Shown here: piece by piece, positions 17,721 to 26,448 of the stretch
Position numbering within the stretch: position 1 is the stretch's first letter
Layout of the letters: each line of letters opens with the position of its first letter
Assembly (NCBI RefSeq): GCF_003597675.1
Contig: NZ_CP030828.1
Location: forward strand, 322,001-386,000
Origin: Neorhizobium sp. NCHU2750
Lineage (GTDB): Bacteria; Pseudomonadota; Alphaproteobacteria; Rhizobiales; Rhizobiaceae
Length of the DNA: 64,000 nt
Direction: 5' to 3'
Translations under genes and position numbers: made by a program
Notes under the pieces: generated by a model
What the model saw: only the letters and a program-made list of their open reading frames with translations
The model's database searches: none
Told to the model about the DNA's origin: nothing

Positions 17721-19052
17721 ATGAGCAAGAAGAAGATCGTTCTGAGCTGCCTTTTCCAGGCCAATGGCTACCACAAGGGCGCCTGGCGCATGCCGCAGGC
17801 ACAGGCCGGCGCAGACACCGATATCGACTATTACATCAGGACTGCCAAACGGCTGGAAGAGGGCCTGTTCGATCTCTTCTTCATTGCCGATACCCCGGCC
17901 ACGCGCACCGAATTTCTCGACATCTGGACGAAATCACCGATCTATCAGAACGGCCTGGAACCGATTACCGCACTGACGGCGATCGCCACACATACCAAGC
18001 ACATCGGCCTTGGGGGCACGATGTCGACGAGTTTCTTCGAGCCCTTCAATATCGCCCGCCAGTTCGCCGCACTGGATCATATCTCCAAGGGGCGGGCGGC
18101 GTGGAACGTCGTGACCTCGGCCAACGACTACGCTGCGCGCAATTTCGGCCTCGATCGCCTGCCGCCGCATGCGGAGCGTTACGACAAGGCGGCTGAATGC
18201 GTCGATGTCGTGAAGTCCTATTGGGATACGTGGGAGGATGATGCTTTCGTCTTCGACAAGGAAAATGCCATCCAGTTCGACCCGACAAAATTTCATCCGG
18301 TCGATCATCAAGGGAAATTCTTCAAGGTGTTTGGCGGGCTGAACGTTGCCCGTTCTCCGCAGGGACACCCCGTCGTGATCCAGGCCGGTGCCTCAGATGC
18401 CGGAAAGGATCTCGCAGCGAGAACCGCGGAAATCGTCTTCGGTACCGGTTCGGGCATGGATGCCGCCAAGAAGTTCTATGACGATCTGAAGGGAAGGATG
18501 AGCCGTTTCGGACGTTCATCCGACCAGTTGAAAATCCTGTCCGGCTTTGACGCGGTGATTGGCGACACCCAGAAAGATGCCGAGGACAAGTATCACTATA
18601 TGCAGTCGCTTGTGCCGATCGAGCTCTCTGTGATGTATCTCTGCATGGATCTCGAGGCCAAGCTGCTTGATCTGCCACTGGATGAACCGGTGCCGCTGGA
18701 CCGCATACCGTCCTCCTCAAATCATCATACCGTATATTTCAACCAGATTTCGAGCCTCATCCAGGAAGGCAAGACACTTCGCGAGATCGCCACCACCTAT
18801 CGGCGCGGCAATCGTGTGATGCGCGGAACGGCGAAACAGGTGGCCGACTTCATGGAGCAATGGGTCGAGGCCGGCTGCGGCGATGGCTTCATGCTGCCAA
18901 TGAGCGATTACCCCGGCAATCTCGACGATTATGTCGACAAGGTTATTCCGATCCTCCAGGAGAGAGGTTCCTACAAGACGGAATATTCGGGAGCCACCCT
19001 GCGTGAAAATCTCGGCCTTGACCGGCCTGCAAACAGGTACGCCGCAGGCTAG
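17721..19052 (+). CDS. NtaA/SnaA/DszA-type FMN-dependent monooxygenase (first copy)
   Basis: This 443-residue luciferase-like monooxygenase belongs to the two-component NtaA/SnaA/SoxA(DszA)/EmoA group. Typical blocks are LFQANGYHKGAWR at the start, FFIADTPA, LTAIATHTKHIGLGGTMSTSFFEPFNIARQFAALDHISKGRAAWNVVTS (FMN-binding barrel strands), RSPQGHPVVIQAGASDAGKDLAA and the C-terminal YSGATLRENLGL. Such enzymes use FMNH2 from a separate reductase to hydroxylate sulfonates, sulfones, nitrilotriacetate/EDTA or similar compounds. It follows the sulfatase by 96 bases and may share its transcript. The substrate cannot be read from sequence. Confidence 0.9.
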   Translation: MSKKKIVLSCLFQANGYHKGAWRMPQAQAGADTDIDYYIRTAKRLEEGLFDLFFIADTPATRTEFLDIWTKSPIYQNGLEPITALTAIATHTKHIGLGGTMSTSFFEPFNIARQFAALDHISKGRAAWNVVTSANDYAARNFGLDRLPPHAERYDKAAECVDVVKSYWDTWEDDAFVFDKENAIQFDPTKFHPVDHQGKFFKVFGGLNVARSPQGHPVVIQAGASDAGKDLAARTAEIVFGTGSGMDAAKKFYDDLKGRMSRFGRSSDQLKILSGFDAVIGDTQKDAEDKYHYMQSLVPIELSVMYLCMDLEAKLLDLPLDEPVPLDRIPSSSNHHTVYFNQISSLIQEGKTLREIATTYRRGNRVMRGTAKQVADFMEQWVEAGCGDGFMLPMSDYPGNLDDYVDKVIPILQERGSYKTEYSGATLRENLGLDRPANRYAAG

Positions 19053-19092
19053 GCGTGCCCTATCAAATCCCGTTGGAAAATAGGGTGCGACA

Positions 19093-19109
19093 TTTTAGAA
19101 AAACTAAAA
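19093..19109 (+). promoter_or_regulatory. 17-base inverted repeat shared with the lysR promoter
   Basis: TTTTAG-AAAAA-CTAAAA is a perfect 6-bp inverted repeat. Its exact reverse complement occurs at 28276-28292, just before the LysR-type gene. It lies 151 bases upstream of the second monooxygenase gene and contains a T-N11-A core typical of LysR operators. It is a candidate binding site for the regulator at 28321. Confidence 0.5.
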
Positions 19110-19259
19110 GTGAACGCATGCAACGCGTTCTTGTTGGGCTAAATCTCCTTGTCTAAGTTTTCCATATTGAAGCCCGCGATCTGCAAGTGGCCGTATTACT
19201 TCGGCCATCTTCGCAAAGCTTCTTGCATCCAATTCATCGGTATGTCGGGGAACTAAAAA

Positions 19260-20612
19260 ATGGTTCGTGAAGATAAACTAAAGCTTGGAACTTTCGTCTA
19301 TACATTTGGGTTTCATCCGGCCGCATGGCGACATCCGGATAGCGATGTAAATGGTGCAAACGACTTCAGTCACCTGCTCAATGTCGCCAAGATTTCCGAA
19401 GCTGCAAAGTTCGACTTCATGTTCATGGCGGATTCGCCGGCGGCCGGTATCGGTGATCCGGAGGCGCTGGCTCGCCAGCCCACGAAGATGAACCGTTTCG
19501 AGCCTCTTTCGCTGCTTTCCGCACTTTCCGTGACGACCGAAAATCTCGGCTTGGTGGCGACAGTTTCCACCAGCTACTATGAGCCCTTTAATGTTGCCCG
19601 TATTTTCGCGTCGATCGACCATCTGAGCGGTGGCCGTGTTTGCTGGAATGTCGTGACATCGGACCACAACGAGACGGGTTACAACTTCAATCGGGAAGGG
19701 CTTGATCCGCATGCCGTGCGTTACGAGCGCGGTGCCGAGTTCGTTGATGTCGTTTTCGGCCTCTGGGACAGTTTCGAAGCGGACGCGCTTGTTCTCGATC
19801 GAGAGAGCGGCGTCTATTACGACAAGAGCAAGCTCCATACCCTCAATCACAAGGGCAAGCATTTTCAGGTCCGCGGACCACTGAACATTGCCCGCTCACC
19901 GCAGGGACGGCCGGTTATTGCGCAGGCCGGCGGCTCCGAAGCCGGTATGGATCTGGCGGCGCGCACGGCAGAAGTCGTGTTCAGCCTAGCCTCGAACATC
20001 GACCGCAATCGCGCCTTCTACAAGAACGTCAAGGACCGCATGCCCGCCTATGGCCGCGATCCGAACGACCTGAAGATCATGCCCGGCGTGGTCATCAACG
20101 TCGGTGAGACCGAGGCCGAGGCACAGGCCAAGGTGAATTTCCTTATCGACAAGCTTCACCCGGATGTTGGCCGACTGATGTTGTCGGAGTTCCTTGAGGC
20201 TGATCTCTCGGGTGTTGCTCTCGACGAGCCGTTCCCGATGGATAGGCTTCCGGAGGCTCCGCGCGGCTCGCGGGCGCTGTTCGACGAGCTTGTTGATTTC
20301 GTGAAGAGCGGGAAGACGGTTGGCGAACTTATCCGTCACTATGCGGAAAAGCATACCGGCAATGGTATTACCGGGACACCGACGCAGATCGCCGATTTCA
20401 TGGAAGAATGGTTCGAGACGCGTGCGGCCGACGGCTTCATCCTGATGTTCCCCACCTTGCCAGCCAGCCTGAATGATTTCGTCAAGCTCGTTCTTCCCGA
20501 ATTGCGCCGCCGCGGGTTGTTTCGTGACGAATACGAAGGGTCGACCCTGCGCGAGAACCTTGGGCTGTCCATGCCCCTCAATCGCTTCAATCCCGCCAAG
20601 CGGTTGGCCTGA
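19260..20612 (+). CDS. NtaA/SnaA/DszA-type FMN-dependent monooxygenase (second copy)
   Basis: This 450-residue paralogue of the enzyme at 17721 shows the same family blocks: LGTFVYTFGFHPAAWRHPD, FMFMADSPAAG, LVATVSTSYYEPFNVARIFASIDHLSGGRVCWNVVTSDH, RSPQGRPVIAQAGGSEAGMDLAA and YEGSTLRENLGLSMPLNRF. The LSGGR/WNVVTS motif marks the FMN site. It needs reduced FMN, which the flavin reductase 14 bases downstream would supply. A 207-base gap with an inverted repeat separates it from the first monooxygenase, so it probably starts a new transcription unit with the reductase, aminotransferase and oxidase. Confidence 0.9.
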   Translation: MVREDKLKLGTFVYTFGFHPAAWRHPDSDVNGANDFSHLLNVAKISEAAKFDFMFMADSPAAGIGDPEALARQPTKMNRFEPLSLLSALSVTTENLGLVATVSTSYYEPFNVARIFASIDHLSGGRVCWNVVTSDHNETGYNFNREGLDPHAVRYERGAEFVDVVFGLWDSFEADALVLDRESGVYYDKSKLHTLNHKGKHFQVRGPLNIARSPQGRPVIAQAGGSEAGMDLAARTAEVVFSLASNIDRNRAFYKNVKDRMPAYGRDPNDLKIMPGVVINVGETEAEAQAKVNFLIDKLHPDVGRLMLSEFLEADLSGVALDEPFPMDRLPEAPRGSRALFDELVDFVKSGKTVGELIRHYAEKHTGNGITGTPTQIADFMEEWFETRAADGFILMFPTLPASLNDFVKLVLPELRRRGLFRDEYEGSTLRENLGLSMPLNRFNPAKRLA

Positions 20613-20626
20613 AGGATCTGGTAGAA

Positions 20627-21187
20627 ATGTCGGTCGAGGTAACTTCGATGCCCAGCAACACAACAATAGTATCTGACAGCGATGCCACTTCGTTCGCTGT
20701 CAGTCAGGACACGTTCAAGGTCTCGATGCGGCATCTCGCCGGCGCGGTCAGTGTCATCACGGTCGGCCAGGGGGACGACCGTACCGGTTTCACCGCAACC
20801 TCGGTCTCGTCTTTGTCGGCCGATGAACCATCCGTGATCGTCAGCCTGAACCGAGGTTCGTCGTCATGGCCGGTTCTGCAACGCCATGGCCGTTTCTGCG
20901 TCAATGTCCTGGCACATGACCAGCAGCATGTCGCCCAGTCTTTTGCCGGCCACGGTGGGCGCAATGGTGTCAGCCGATATGAAGACGCACAATGGTCGAC
21001 GATCGAGACGGGTTCGTTCGTGCTGGAGGACGCGCTGACGGCCCTTGATTGCGAACTCGTCGAAGCAATCGAGATGTATTCCCACGCCATCGTTATCAGC
21101 AGGGTAAAGGCGATAACGCTGCGACAGGATGCCGAACCTCTTCTCTACTGGAAGGGCGGATTTCACCATCTCGCCGCGTCTTCCTGA
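20627..21187 (+). CDS. NADH:flavin reductase partner of the monooxygenases
   Basis: This 186-residue split-barrel flavin reductase of the NtaB/DszD/HpaC type has the pattern FKVSMRHLAGAVSVITVG...RTGFTATSVSSLSADEPSVIVSLNRGSSSWPVLQRHGRFCVNVLAHDQQ, with GxHG-like AGHGGRNG. It would reduce FMN with NAD(P)H and release it to the adjacent monooxygenase. An alternative start is the ATG at 20648. Directly downstream of the second monooxygenase in one operon. Confidence 0.9.
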   Translation: MSVEVTSMPSNTTIVSDSDATSFAVSQDTFKVSMRHLAGAVSVITVGQGDDRTGFTATSVSSLSADEPSVIVSLNRGSSSWPVLQRHGRFCVNVLAHDQQHVAQSFAGHGGRNGVSRYEDAQWSTIETGSFVLEDALTALDCELVEAIEMYSHAIVISRVKAITLRQDAEPLLYWKGGFHHLAASS

Positions 21188-21232
21188 CCATTGCCGCACA
21201 TATGTCCAGACATAATCCGAAAGTGATGATTG

Positions 21233-22363
21233 ATGTCCGCCAGTTCCTCCCAGCCCGGTATTCTGCCTAATCCAAACGTATCCGCCCTGCCTGTCTATCA
21301 TGCAGGCATGAATATCGATCTTGCCCGTCGGCTGAGCGGGCATGACACGATTGCGGCGCTCGCCAGCAATGAGAACCCTTACGGCTGCTCGCCTCGTGTC
21401 ATGGAAGCTCTGGGTTCGTCCAGCTTCAATCCATCGCGCTATTCGGATGCTGCCTGCACCGAGCTTCGCAATGAGCTCTCCCGCTTCCTGGACCATCCCG
21501 CCGACGCCATCGTCATCGGCAATGGATCAGAGGAAATGGTTGCGGCCATCTCGCGAGCTTTCCTTGTGCCGGGCGCATGTGCGCTTACAGTGACGCCAAG
21601 CTTCGGATTGCATGAGATCGAACCGCTCGCAGCTGGTGCCCGCGTGAAGAAGGTGCCGATGACGCCGGATATGCGTTTCGACATCGAGGCATTGGAGGCT
21701 GCGCTGGCGGAGGCGCCGGCCCTGTTTTTCCTGCCCGCGCCGTCGAACCCGGTCGGGGCAGCCTTAACAGGCGATGAGCTCGCGAGGCTGGTCGCCGCGA
21801 CCCGGCCGCAGACGCTGTTCGTGCTGGATGAAGCCTATTTCGAGTTTATGGACGAAGGGCTTGCCGACGGCATGTCGCTGCTCCGCAACGGCGATCTTTC
21901 CACCGTCGTTCTGCGGACCTTTTCCAAGGCCTATGGCCTTGCGGGGTTGAGGGTTGGATATGCGGCCTGCTCCAATCCGGAAATTGCCCGCATCATCGCT
22001 GCAGCTAAGACACCGTTCAACGTCAATGCAGCAGCCCAGATTGCAGCTGTCGCCGCGTTGGCCGATCAGGCATGGATGAAAAATGCTGTCGAGCGAACTA
22101 AGTCGGAACGCGCGCGCGTCGCGAAAGAACTGACTGGGCTCGGCGTATTTGTCGCCCCTTCCCACACCAACTTTCTGTTTTTCAAGATAGACCTGCAAAG
22201 CAGCCGGACGGCAGAGGAACTGCTTTCCGACGGCATTATCGTCAAGGGTTGGCGCGAGGCGGGATATGAGACGTGGGTGCGTGTCACGATCGGCACCGCT
22301 GAGGAGAACGATCGTTTCCTGGCGTCGCTTCGCCGTATCCTCGGCATGACGGGTGAAAAGTGA
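21233..22363 (+). CDS. HisC-like PLP-dependent aminotransferase (class I/II)
   Basis: This 376-residue histidinol-phosphate-aminotransferase-like enzyme has an N-terminal LASNENPYG, the DEAYFEF block with the PLP-binding Asp, the Schiff-base Lys in RTFSKAYGLAGLRVGYA and the C-terminal phosphate/carboxylate-binding region WVRVTIGT. The ATG at 21233 is chosen over an adjacent TTG at 21230. In this operon, between a flavin reductase and an FAD oxidase, it is unlikely to be the biosynthetic HisC. It more probably removes or adds an amino group on an intermediate of the compound opened by the monooxygenase (inference). It overlaps the next gene by one base. Confidence 0.85.
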   Translation: MSASSSQPGILPNPNVSALPVYHAGMNIDLARRLSGHDTIAALASNENPYGCSPRVMEALGSSSFNPSRYSDAACTELRNELSRFLDHPADAIVIGNGSEEMVAAISRAFLVPGACALTVTPSFGLHEIEPLAAGARVKKVPMTPDMRFDIEALEAALAEAPALFFLPAPSNPVGAALTGDELARLVAATRPQTLFVLDEAYFEFMDEGLADGMSLLRNGDLSTVVLRTFSKAYGLAGLRVGYAACSNPEIARIIAAAKTPFNVNAAAQIAAVAALADQAWMKNAVERTKSERARVAKELTGLGVFVAPSHTNFLFFKIDLQSSRTAEELLSDGIIVKGWREAGYETWVRVTIGTAEENDRFLASLRRILGMTGEK

Positions 22364-23784
22364 TGTCAGAGGCTGAATCTGCAACGATCCTCGATCCCGT
22401 CTTTCTGTCCGAGATCGAGGCGGCGATTGGGGCGAGCAACATTCGCGTCGGCAGTGCCATTCTCGACCTCGATCCTGGCGAGCATCCCGACAATCTCGGC
22501 GCCTCCGCGGTCGTCTCTCCTGGAAGCACCGAGGAAGTGGCTGCGGTCGTCAAGGCTTGCATCCGTCACAGTGTTCCCATCGTCCCACAGGGCGGACGAA
22601 CGGGTCTTGTCGGTGGCAGCATTTCGAAAGCCGGGGGCATTGTCTTGTCCTTGCGGCGGATGAACGTCATCGAAACGCTCGATCCGATCGAAGCCGTTGC
22701 CGTGGTACAGGCGGGCACAACGTTGCAGTCTTTGCAGGAGGCGGCGCTGGCACAGCGCCTCGAACCGGGCATAGACCTCGCGGCACGCGGTTCCGCGACG
22801 ACCGGTGGCATGGTGTCGACCAATGCTGGTGGTGTCATGGCGTTCCGAAATGGCGTCATGCGGCACCGAATTCTCGGACTGGAAGCGGTCCTGCCGGATG
22901 GATCGGTCTATAGCGATATGACGCGGGTGGTAAAAAACTCAGCCGGCTACGACCTCAAGCATCTGTTCATCGGCGCAGAAGGTACGCTCGGTATCGTTAC
23001 TCGGGTAGCCATCAAGCTGGATCCTGTGCCGGCTGCAACGGCGACCGCGCTCATCGGCTTGCCGTCGACGGCCGCTGCCATTACCGCCATGCGACTTGCC
23101 AAGTCACCCAATAATGGCGTCTTGCAAGCTGCCGAAGTGCTGTGGAGCCGGTATTTCCGCTTCACCTCGGGGCACTTCGGCTGGCAGGCGACAGACTATG
23201 ACATGGACAGCGCGGCCCATCTGGTGATCAGCCTCGGCGGTGCGGACGAAGCCTCGCTTCAGGCCGCCATCGGCGATATATATGAGGCGATCGTCGATCT
23301 GCACCCGGAAGCGACGGCGGTTCTGGCAAGCACCCAGGTGCAGGAACAAGAGCTTTGGAGACTTCGCGAGGAAACCTCGCTGATGTACCGACAGTTCCCA
23401 GGAGCGCCGTCTTACGACATTTCCATTCCGATCGGTGGCATCGAGGCTTTTCTCGACCGCGCCCTTGCTCAGCTTGCCGGCCTTGGCGAGGATCTCGATC
23501 CCTTCGTTTTCGGCCATCTCGCCGACGGCAATCTTCATATCGTTTTGAACAAGCCGGGCAGTTGGTTGACCGAGGGCCGCAGGCTGGCTGTCGAGGGAAT
23601 TCTCTACGAAGACATTCGTGAAAAGGGTGGTTCCTTTTCTGCCGAGCACGGTGTCGGCTCCAAGCGGATCGGCGCTCTGGTCGCGACGGCCGACCAGACC
23701 AAGCTGATGCTGATGGCAGGGATCAAGAAGATGCTTGACCCGCAGAACCTGTTCAATCCGGGAAAGCTGTTTCCAAACAGCTAG
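22363..23784 (+). CDS. GlcD-like FAD-linked oxidase (2-hydroxyacid/D-lactate dehydrogenase family)
   Basis: This 473-residue oxidase of the FAD_binding_4 (PCMH) plus FAD-oxidase C-terminal family has the FAD-binding segment VPQGGRTGLVGGS, GSATTGGMVSTNAGGVMAFRNGVMRHRILGLEAVLPDG, KNSAGYDLKHLFIGAEGTLGIVT and the C-terminal GHLADGNLHI, SAEHGVGSKR and DPQNLFNPGKL. Family members oxidise 2-hydroxyacids such as D-lactate, glycolate or D-2-hydroxyglutarate. The last gene of the operon, followed by a very strong terminator. It probably acts on a hydroxyacid formed from the monooxygenase/aminotransferase product. Confidence 0.88.
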   Translation: MSEAESATILDPVFLSEIEAAIGASNIRVGSAILDLDPGEHPDNLGASAVVSPGSTEEVAAVVKACIRHSVPIVPQGGRTGLVGGSISKAGGIVLSLRRMNVIETLDPIEAVAVVQAGTTLQSLQEAALAQRLEPGIDLAARGSATTGGMVSTNAGGVMAFRNGVMRHRILGLEAVLPDGSVYSDMTRVVKNSAGYDLKHLFIGAEGTLGIVTRVAIKLDPVPAATATALIGLPSTAAAITAMRLAKSPNNGVLQAAEVLWSRYFRFTSGHFGWQATDYDMDSAAHLVISLGGADEASLQAAIGDIYEAIVDLHPEATAVLASTQVQEQELWRLREETSLMYRQFPGAPSYDISIPIGGIEAFLDRALAQLAGLGEDLDPFVFGHLADGNLHIVLNKPGSWLTEGRRLAVEGILYEDIREKGGSFSAEHGVGSKRIGALVATADQTKLMLMAGIKKMLDPQNLFNPGKLFPNS

Positions 23785-23798
23785 TGCGCATGGTTTCA

Positions 23799-23842
23799 CA
23801 GACGCATAAAAGGCGGGCCCCGGCCCGCCTTTTATGCGTCTG
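23799..23842. terminator. Bidirectional terminator with 21-bp perfect stem
   Basis: CAGACGCATAAAAGGCGGGCC pairs perfectly with the downstream arm across a 2-base CC loop, with AAAA/TTTT inside the stem on each side of the GC-rich core. It lies between the convergent oxidase gene (plus, stop 23784) and the SGNH hydrolase gene (minus, stop 23893), so it can end transcription in both directions. Confidence 0.88.
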
Positions 23843-23892
23843 TCGTCAATGGATTAAGACGGTATTGCCGTGGGTACGGCGCCATTCCGGCA

Positions 23893-24543
23893 CTAACTGC
23901 CGCTGGTGAGCAGGCCCGGCGTCGCCTTGAGAATACGAGCCCAGAGGCCGTAGGCACCCTCGGTGATATGGATGCGGTCGGCGACGTAATATTTGCTCAT
24001 TGGCTTGCCGTTTTCACCGATCAGGCTGGACCCGACATCAACGAAATGCAGGTGGCCCGCCGAGGCGCATCTTTCGGCCACCAGCGCATTGAATTGGCGA
24101 ACTTCGTCGGCGTAAATCCACTTCGCCGGGCTTTGTTTCGTCGACAGGCAGAATACCGGAATTTTACCGAAACTCGCTTCGATCTTCTCGATGAGCTTTT
24201 CAAACCGCGCGAAGGTCGAATGTGCCGTCAATCCGTCGTTGGAGATGTCGTTCTCGCCGAAATACAGCACGATACGGGAAGGCTTGAGAGGCATGAGAAG
24301 TCGGTCGAAATAATGTAGCGCGGTTGCATAGGTCCCACCGCCAAAACCCAGATTGACAGCATCGAGGCAGCCAAGATCTTCGCAGAGCCTCGTCCAGAAG
24401 AAGAAGGACGACGATCCGTAAAAGGCGATGGGCTCCTCCGGCCGGCCCAACCTCAAGGCCCGGCGTATGATGCCGTTGACGTCGTCATCATAAAGGGCCG
24501 ACCCGACGTCAGCCGGTGGTACGAAGTTGCCGATCTCTGCCAT
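23893..24543 (-). CDS. SGNH/GDSL-type hydrolase (esterase-like)
   Basis: This protein of about 216 residues has the four SGNH blocks: the nucleophile Ser in AFYGSSSFFFW (block I), Gly in NLGFGGGTY (II), Asn in YFGENDIS (III) and the Asp/His pair in DRIHITEGAYGLW (V). There is no signal peptide, so it is a cytoplasmic esterase or lipase-like hydrolase. The ATG at 24543 has GGAAAG upstream; a TTG at 24558 is the alternative and would overlap the permease gene. It is the last gene of the minus-strand transporter operon, so it probably de-esterifies the imported compound. Confidence 0.82.
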   Translation of the reverse strand: MAEIGNFVPPADVGSALYDDDVNGIIRRALRLGRPEEPIAFYGSSSFFFWTRLCEDLGCLDAVNLGFGGGTYATALHYFDRLLMPLKPSRIVLYFGENDISNDGLTAHSTFARFEKLIEKIEASFGKIPVFCLSTKQSPAKWIYADEVRQFNALVAERCASAGHLHFVDVGSSLIGENGKPMSKYYVADRIHITEGAYGLWARILKATPGLLTSGS

Positions 24544-24547
24544 GTGC

Positions 24548-25378
24548 TTACTTTCCAAGGATTTTGATGAAGCGATCGAGCCAGATGTTGATTGCCACGA
24601 TCAGAATGGCAATCGCCAAGGCTGGAAAAAGGGGAGCAAGCACCCCGTAGGAAATCGCGCTGGCATTGTCGCGCACCATGCCACCGAGATCGGCTGCCGG
24701 CGGCTGGATTCCCAACCCGAGGAAGCTTAGCGACGCGATGAATAGGAAGGTAAAGCAGAAGCGGACGCCAAACTCGGTGATCAGCGGAACCCGCACGTTG
24801 GGCATTATCTCCTTGCGGATCAGCCAGGCGATGCCCTCTCCGCGCAGGCGTGCGGATTCGAAATATTCAAGCGAGGCGACATTCATCGCCACCAGACGGC
24901 TCAGGCGGAATACCCTGGTTGCCTCTATCACAGCGACGACAAGGATCAGCACAGGCAGCGACGTTCCCATGATGGCGAGTACCATCAGCGCCAGGATCAG
25001 GGTGGGAATTGCCATCAGCAGGTCGACGATGCGGCTGATGATCTGGTCGAACCATCCGCGCTCGATAGCCGCGGCAAAGCCGAGGCCGGCGCCGATGACG
25101 AAGCCGATAACGGTCGTCACCAATGAGATGACGATCGTATTGCGCGCCCCGAAAAGGATCCGGGAGAACACGTCGCGGCCCAGCTGATCGGTGCCCAGAA
25201 GGAAGGCCGCATTCTCGGACGTATCCTGCCAGAACGCGCCGCTCCAGTTCGATCCGACGATTTCGGTTTCAGGAAACGGTGCGACCCAATTGGCGAAAAT
25301 GGATGCTAGCAGGAAAATGACCACGAAGGCACTGAACAGGATTTCCAGGCAGCGCTTGATCGAAAGAGATTTCAGCAT
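24548..25378 (-). CDS. Peptide/nickel-type ABC transporter permease (DppC-like)
   Basis: This 276-residue inner-membrane protein has about six helices. It shows the DppC/OppC layout: an N-terminal helix, LLGTDQLGRDVFSRILFGARNTIVISLV and the cytoplasmic EAA loop EYFESARLRGEGIAWLIRKEIMPN. It pairs with the DppB-like permease immediately upstream (4-base gap) and the binding protein at 26449. The tandem ATPase at 29509, on the other strand, would supply energy. Confidence 0.93.
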   Translation of the reverse strand: MLKSLSIKRCLEILFSAFVVIFLLASIFANWVAPFPETEIVGSNWSGAFWQDTSENAAFLLGTDQLGRDVFSRILFGARNTIVISLVTTVIGFVIGAGLGFAAAIERGWFDQIISRIVDLLMAIPTLILALMVLAIMGTSLPVLILVVAVIEATRVFRLSRLVAMNVASLEYFESARLRGEGIAWLIRKEIMPNVRVPLITEFGVRFCFTFLFIASLSFLGLGIQPPAADLGGMVRDNASAISYGVLAPLFPALAIAILIVAINIWLDRFIKILGK

Positions 25379-25382
25379 GGTC

Positions 25383-26339
25383 TTATCTCGGATAACGCAG
25401 GCGTGGGTTGAAGACGATCGCCAGAACGTCGGCGGAGAGATTGAGAACGATATAGATGGCGGCGAATATCAAACAGCTTGCCTGCACCACGGGAAGGTCT
25501 CGCTTCGATACGGAATCGACAAGGAACTGGCCAAGCCCCGGATAGACAAAGATCACTTCGATCACGACCACGCCGACGATAAGATAGGCAAGGTTTACGA
25601 TGATGACGTTGATGATCGGAGACATAGCGTTGGGCATCGCATGGCGCCATATGCGACGCGATCTGCTTATACCCTTCAAGGCGGCCATTTCCATGTAAGG
25701 GCTGGACATGACGTCGAGGATGGCGGCCCGGATCATTCGCATCATGTGGGCAGTCACGGCAAAGGAGAGCGTGATTGCCGGCAGCGCCAGGGTTTCGATC
25801 CAGGTTGCCAGAGGCTCGTCGCCAGATAGGGCAGCGATCGGCGGGAAGATCGGATAGTAGACGGCAAATATCGCCACAAGCGTATAGGCCACGAAGAATT
25901 CCGGCATCGAGATTGCGCTGAGCGTCACGATGGAGACAAGCTTGTCATAAAAGCTGTCGCGATAGAGCGCGGATGTCACGCCAAGGACAAGGGCGAGCGG
26001 AACCGCAATCAATGCCGCATAGGCCGCCAGTATCATCGTGTTGAGTATCCTGAACCCGATCAGGTCGCTAACCGGCAGCTTGGTCGCGAGCGACTTGCCG
26101 AGATCTCCGTGCAGAAGCGCCATGGTCCACTGCCCGAACCTTATATAGGCGGGCACATTCAAGCCAAGTTGCTCCCGCAGAGCAGCCAGTGTCTCGGGGG
26201 TTGCTTCCGGACCAAGGATGCCACGGGCGATGTCGCCCGGCAGTGCCTGCACGGCAAAGAAAATGATCGCCGCGATGAGGCACAGGGTAAGAATGCCGAG
26301 GGCCACCCGTTGCAGCAGGAGTCGTATGATTGAGTTCAC
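25383..26339 (-). CDS. Peptide/nickel-type ABC transporter permease (DppB-like)
   Basis: This 318-residue permease has about six helices and the DppB signature regions: LCLIAAIIFFAVQALPGD, LGLNVPAYIRFGQWTMALLHGDLGKSL and the EAA-type loop MEMAALKGISRSRRIWRHAMPNAM. It starts with GTG. It lies downstream of the binding-protein gene beyond a stem-loop at 26411-26440. Confidence 0.93.
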   Translation of the reverse strand: MNSIIRLLLQRVALGILTLCLIAAIIFFAVQALPGDIARGILGPEATPETLAALREQLGLNVPAYIRFGQWTMALLHGDLGKSLATKLPVSDLIGFRILNTMILAAYAALIAVPLALVLGVTSALYRDSFYDKLVSIVTLSAISMPEFFVAYTLVAIFAVYYPIFPPIAALSGDEPLATWIETLALPAITLSFAVTAHMMRMIRAAILDVMSSPYMEMAALKGISRSRRIWRHAMPNAMSPIINVIIVNLAYLIVGVVVIEVIFVYPGLGQFLVDSVSKRDLPVVQASCLIFAAIYIVLNLSADVLAIVFNPRLRYPR

Positions 26340-26410
26340 GCGCTCTATCCAGTTGCCTTACGCCGACATTGGGACACAGTCGGTGCTCGGCGGTATCATT
26401 GCAAGACGGA

Positions 26411-26440
26411 AACGTGACGGCTCAGGAGAGCCGTCACGTT
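26411..26440 (-). other. Stem-loop between binding-protein and permease genes
   Basis: A 13-bp perfect inverted repeat AACGTGACGGCTC with a 4-base loop lies in the 109-base gap between the binding-protein stop (26449) and the dppB-type start. No T-run follows, so it is more likely an mRNA-stabilising or partial-termination structure, of the kind that raises binding-protein levels over permeases, than a full terminator (inference). Confidence 0.65.
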
Positions 26441-26448
26441 AGGCGTTG

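Noticed and set aside
17721-20612. Tandem monooxygenases considered as a recent duplication
   Set aside because: They share family motifs, but the sequences differ at most positions, so they are old paralogues rather than a recent tandem repeat.
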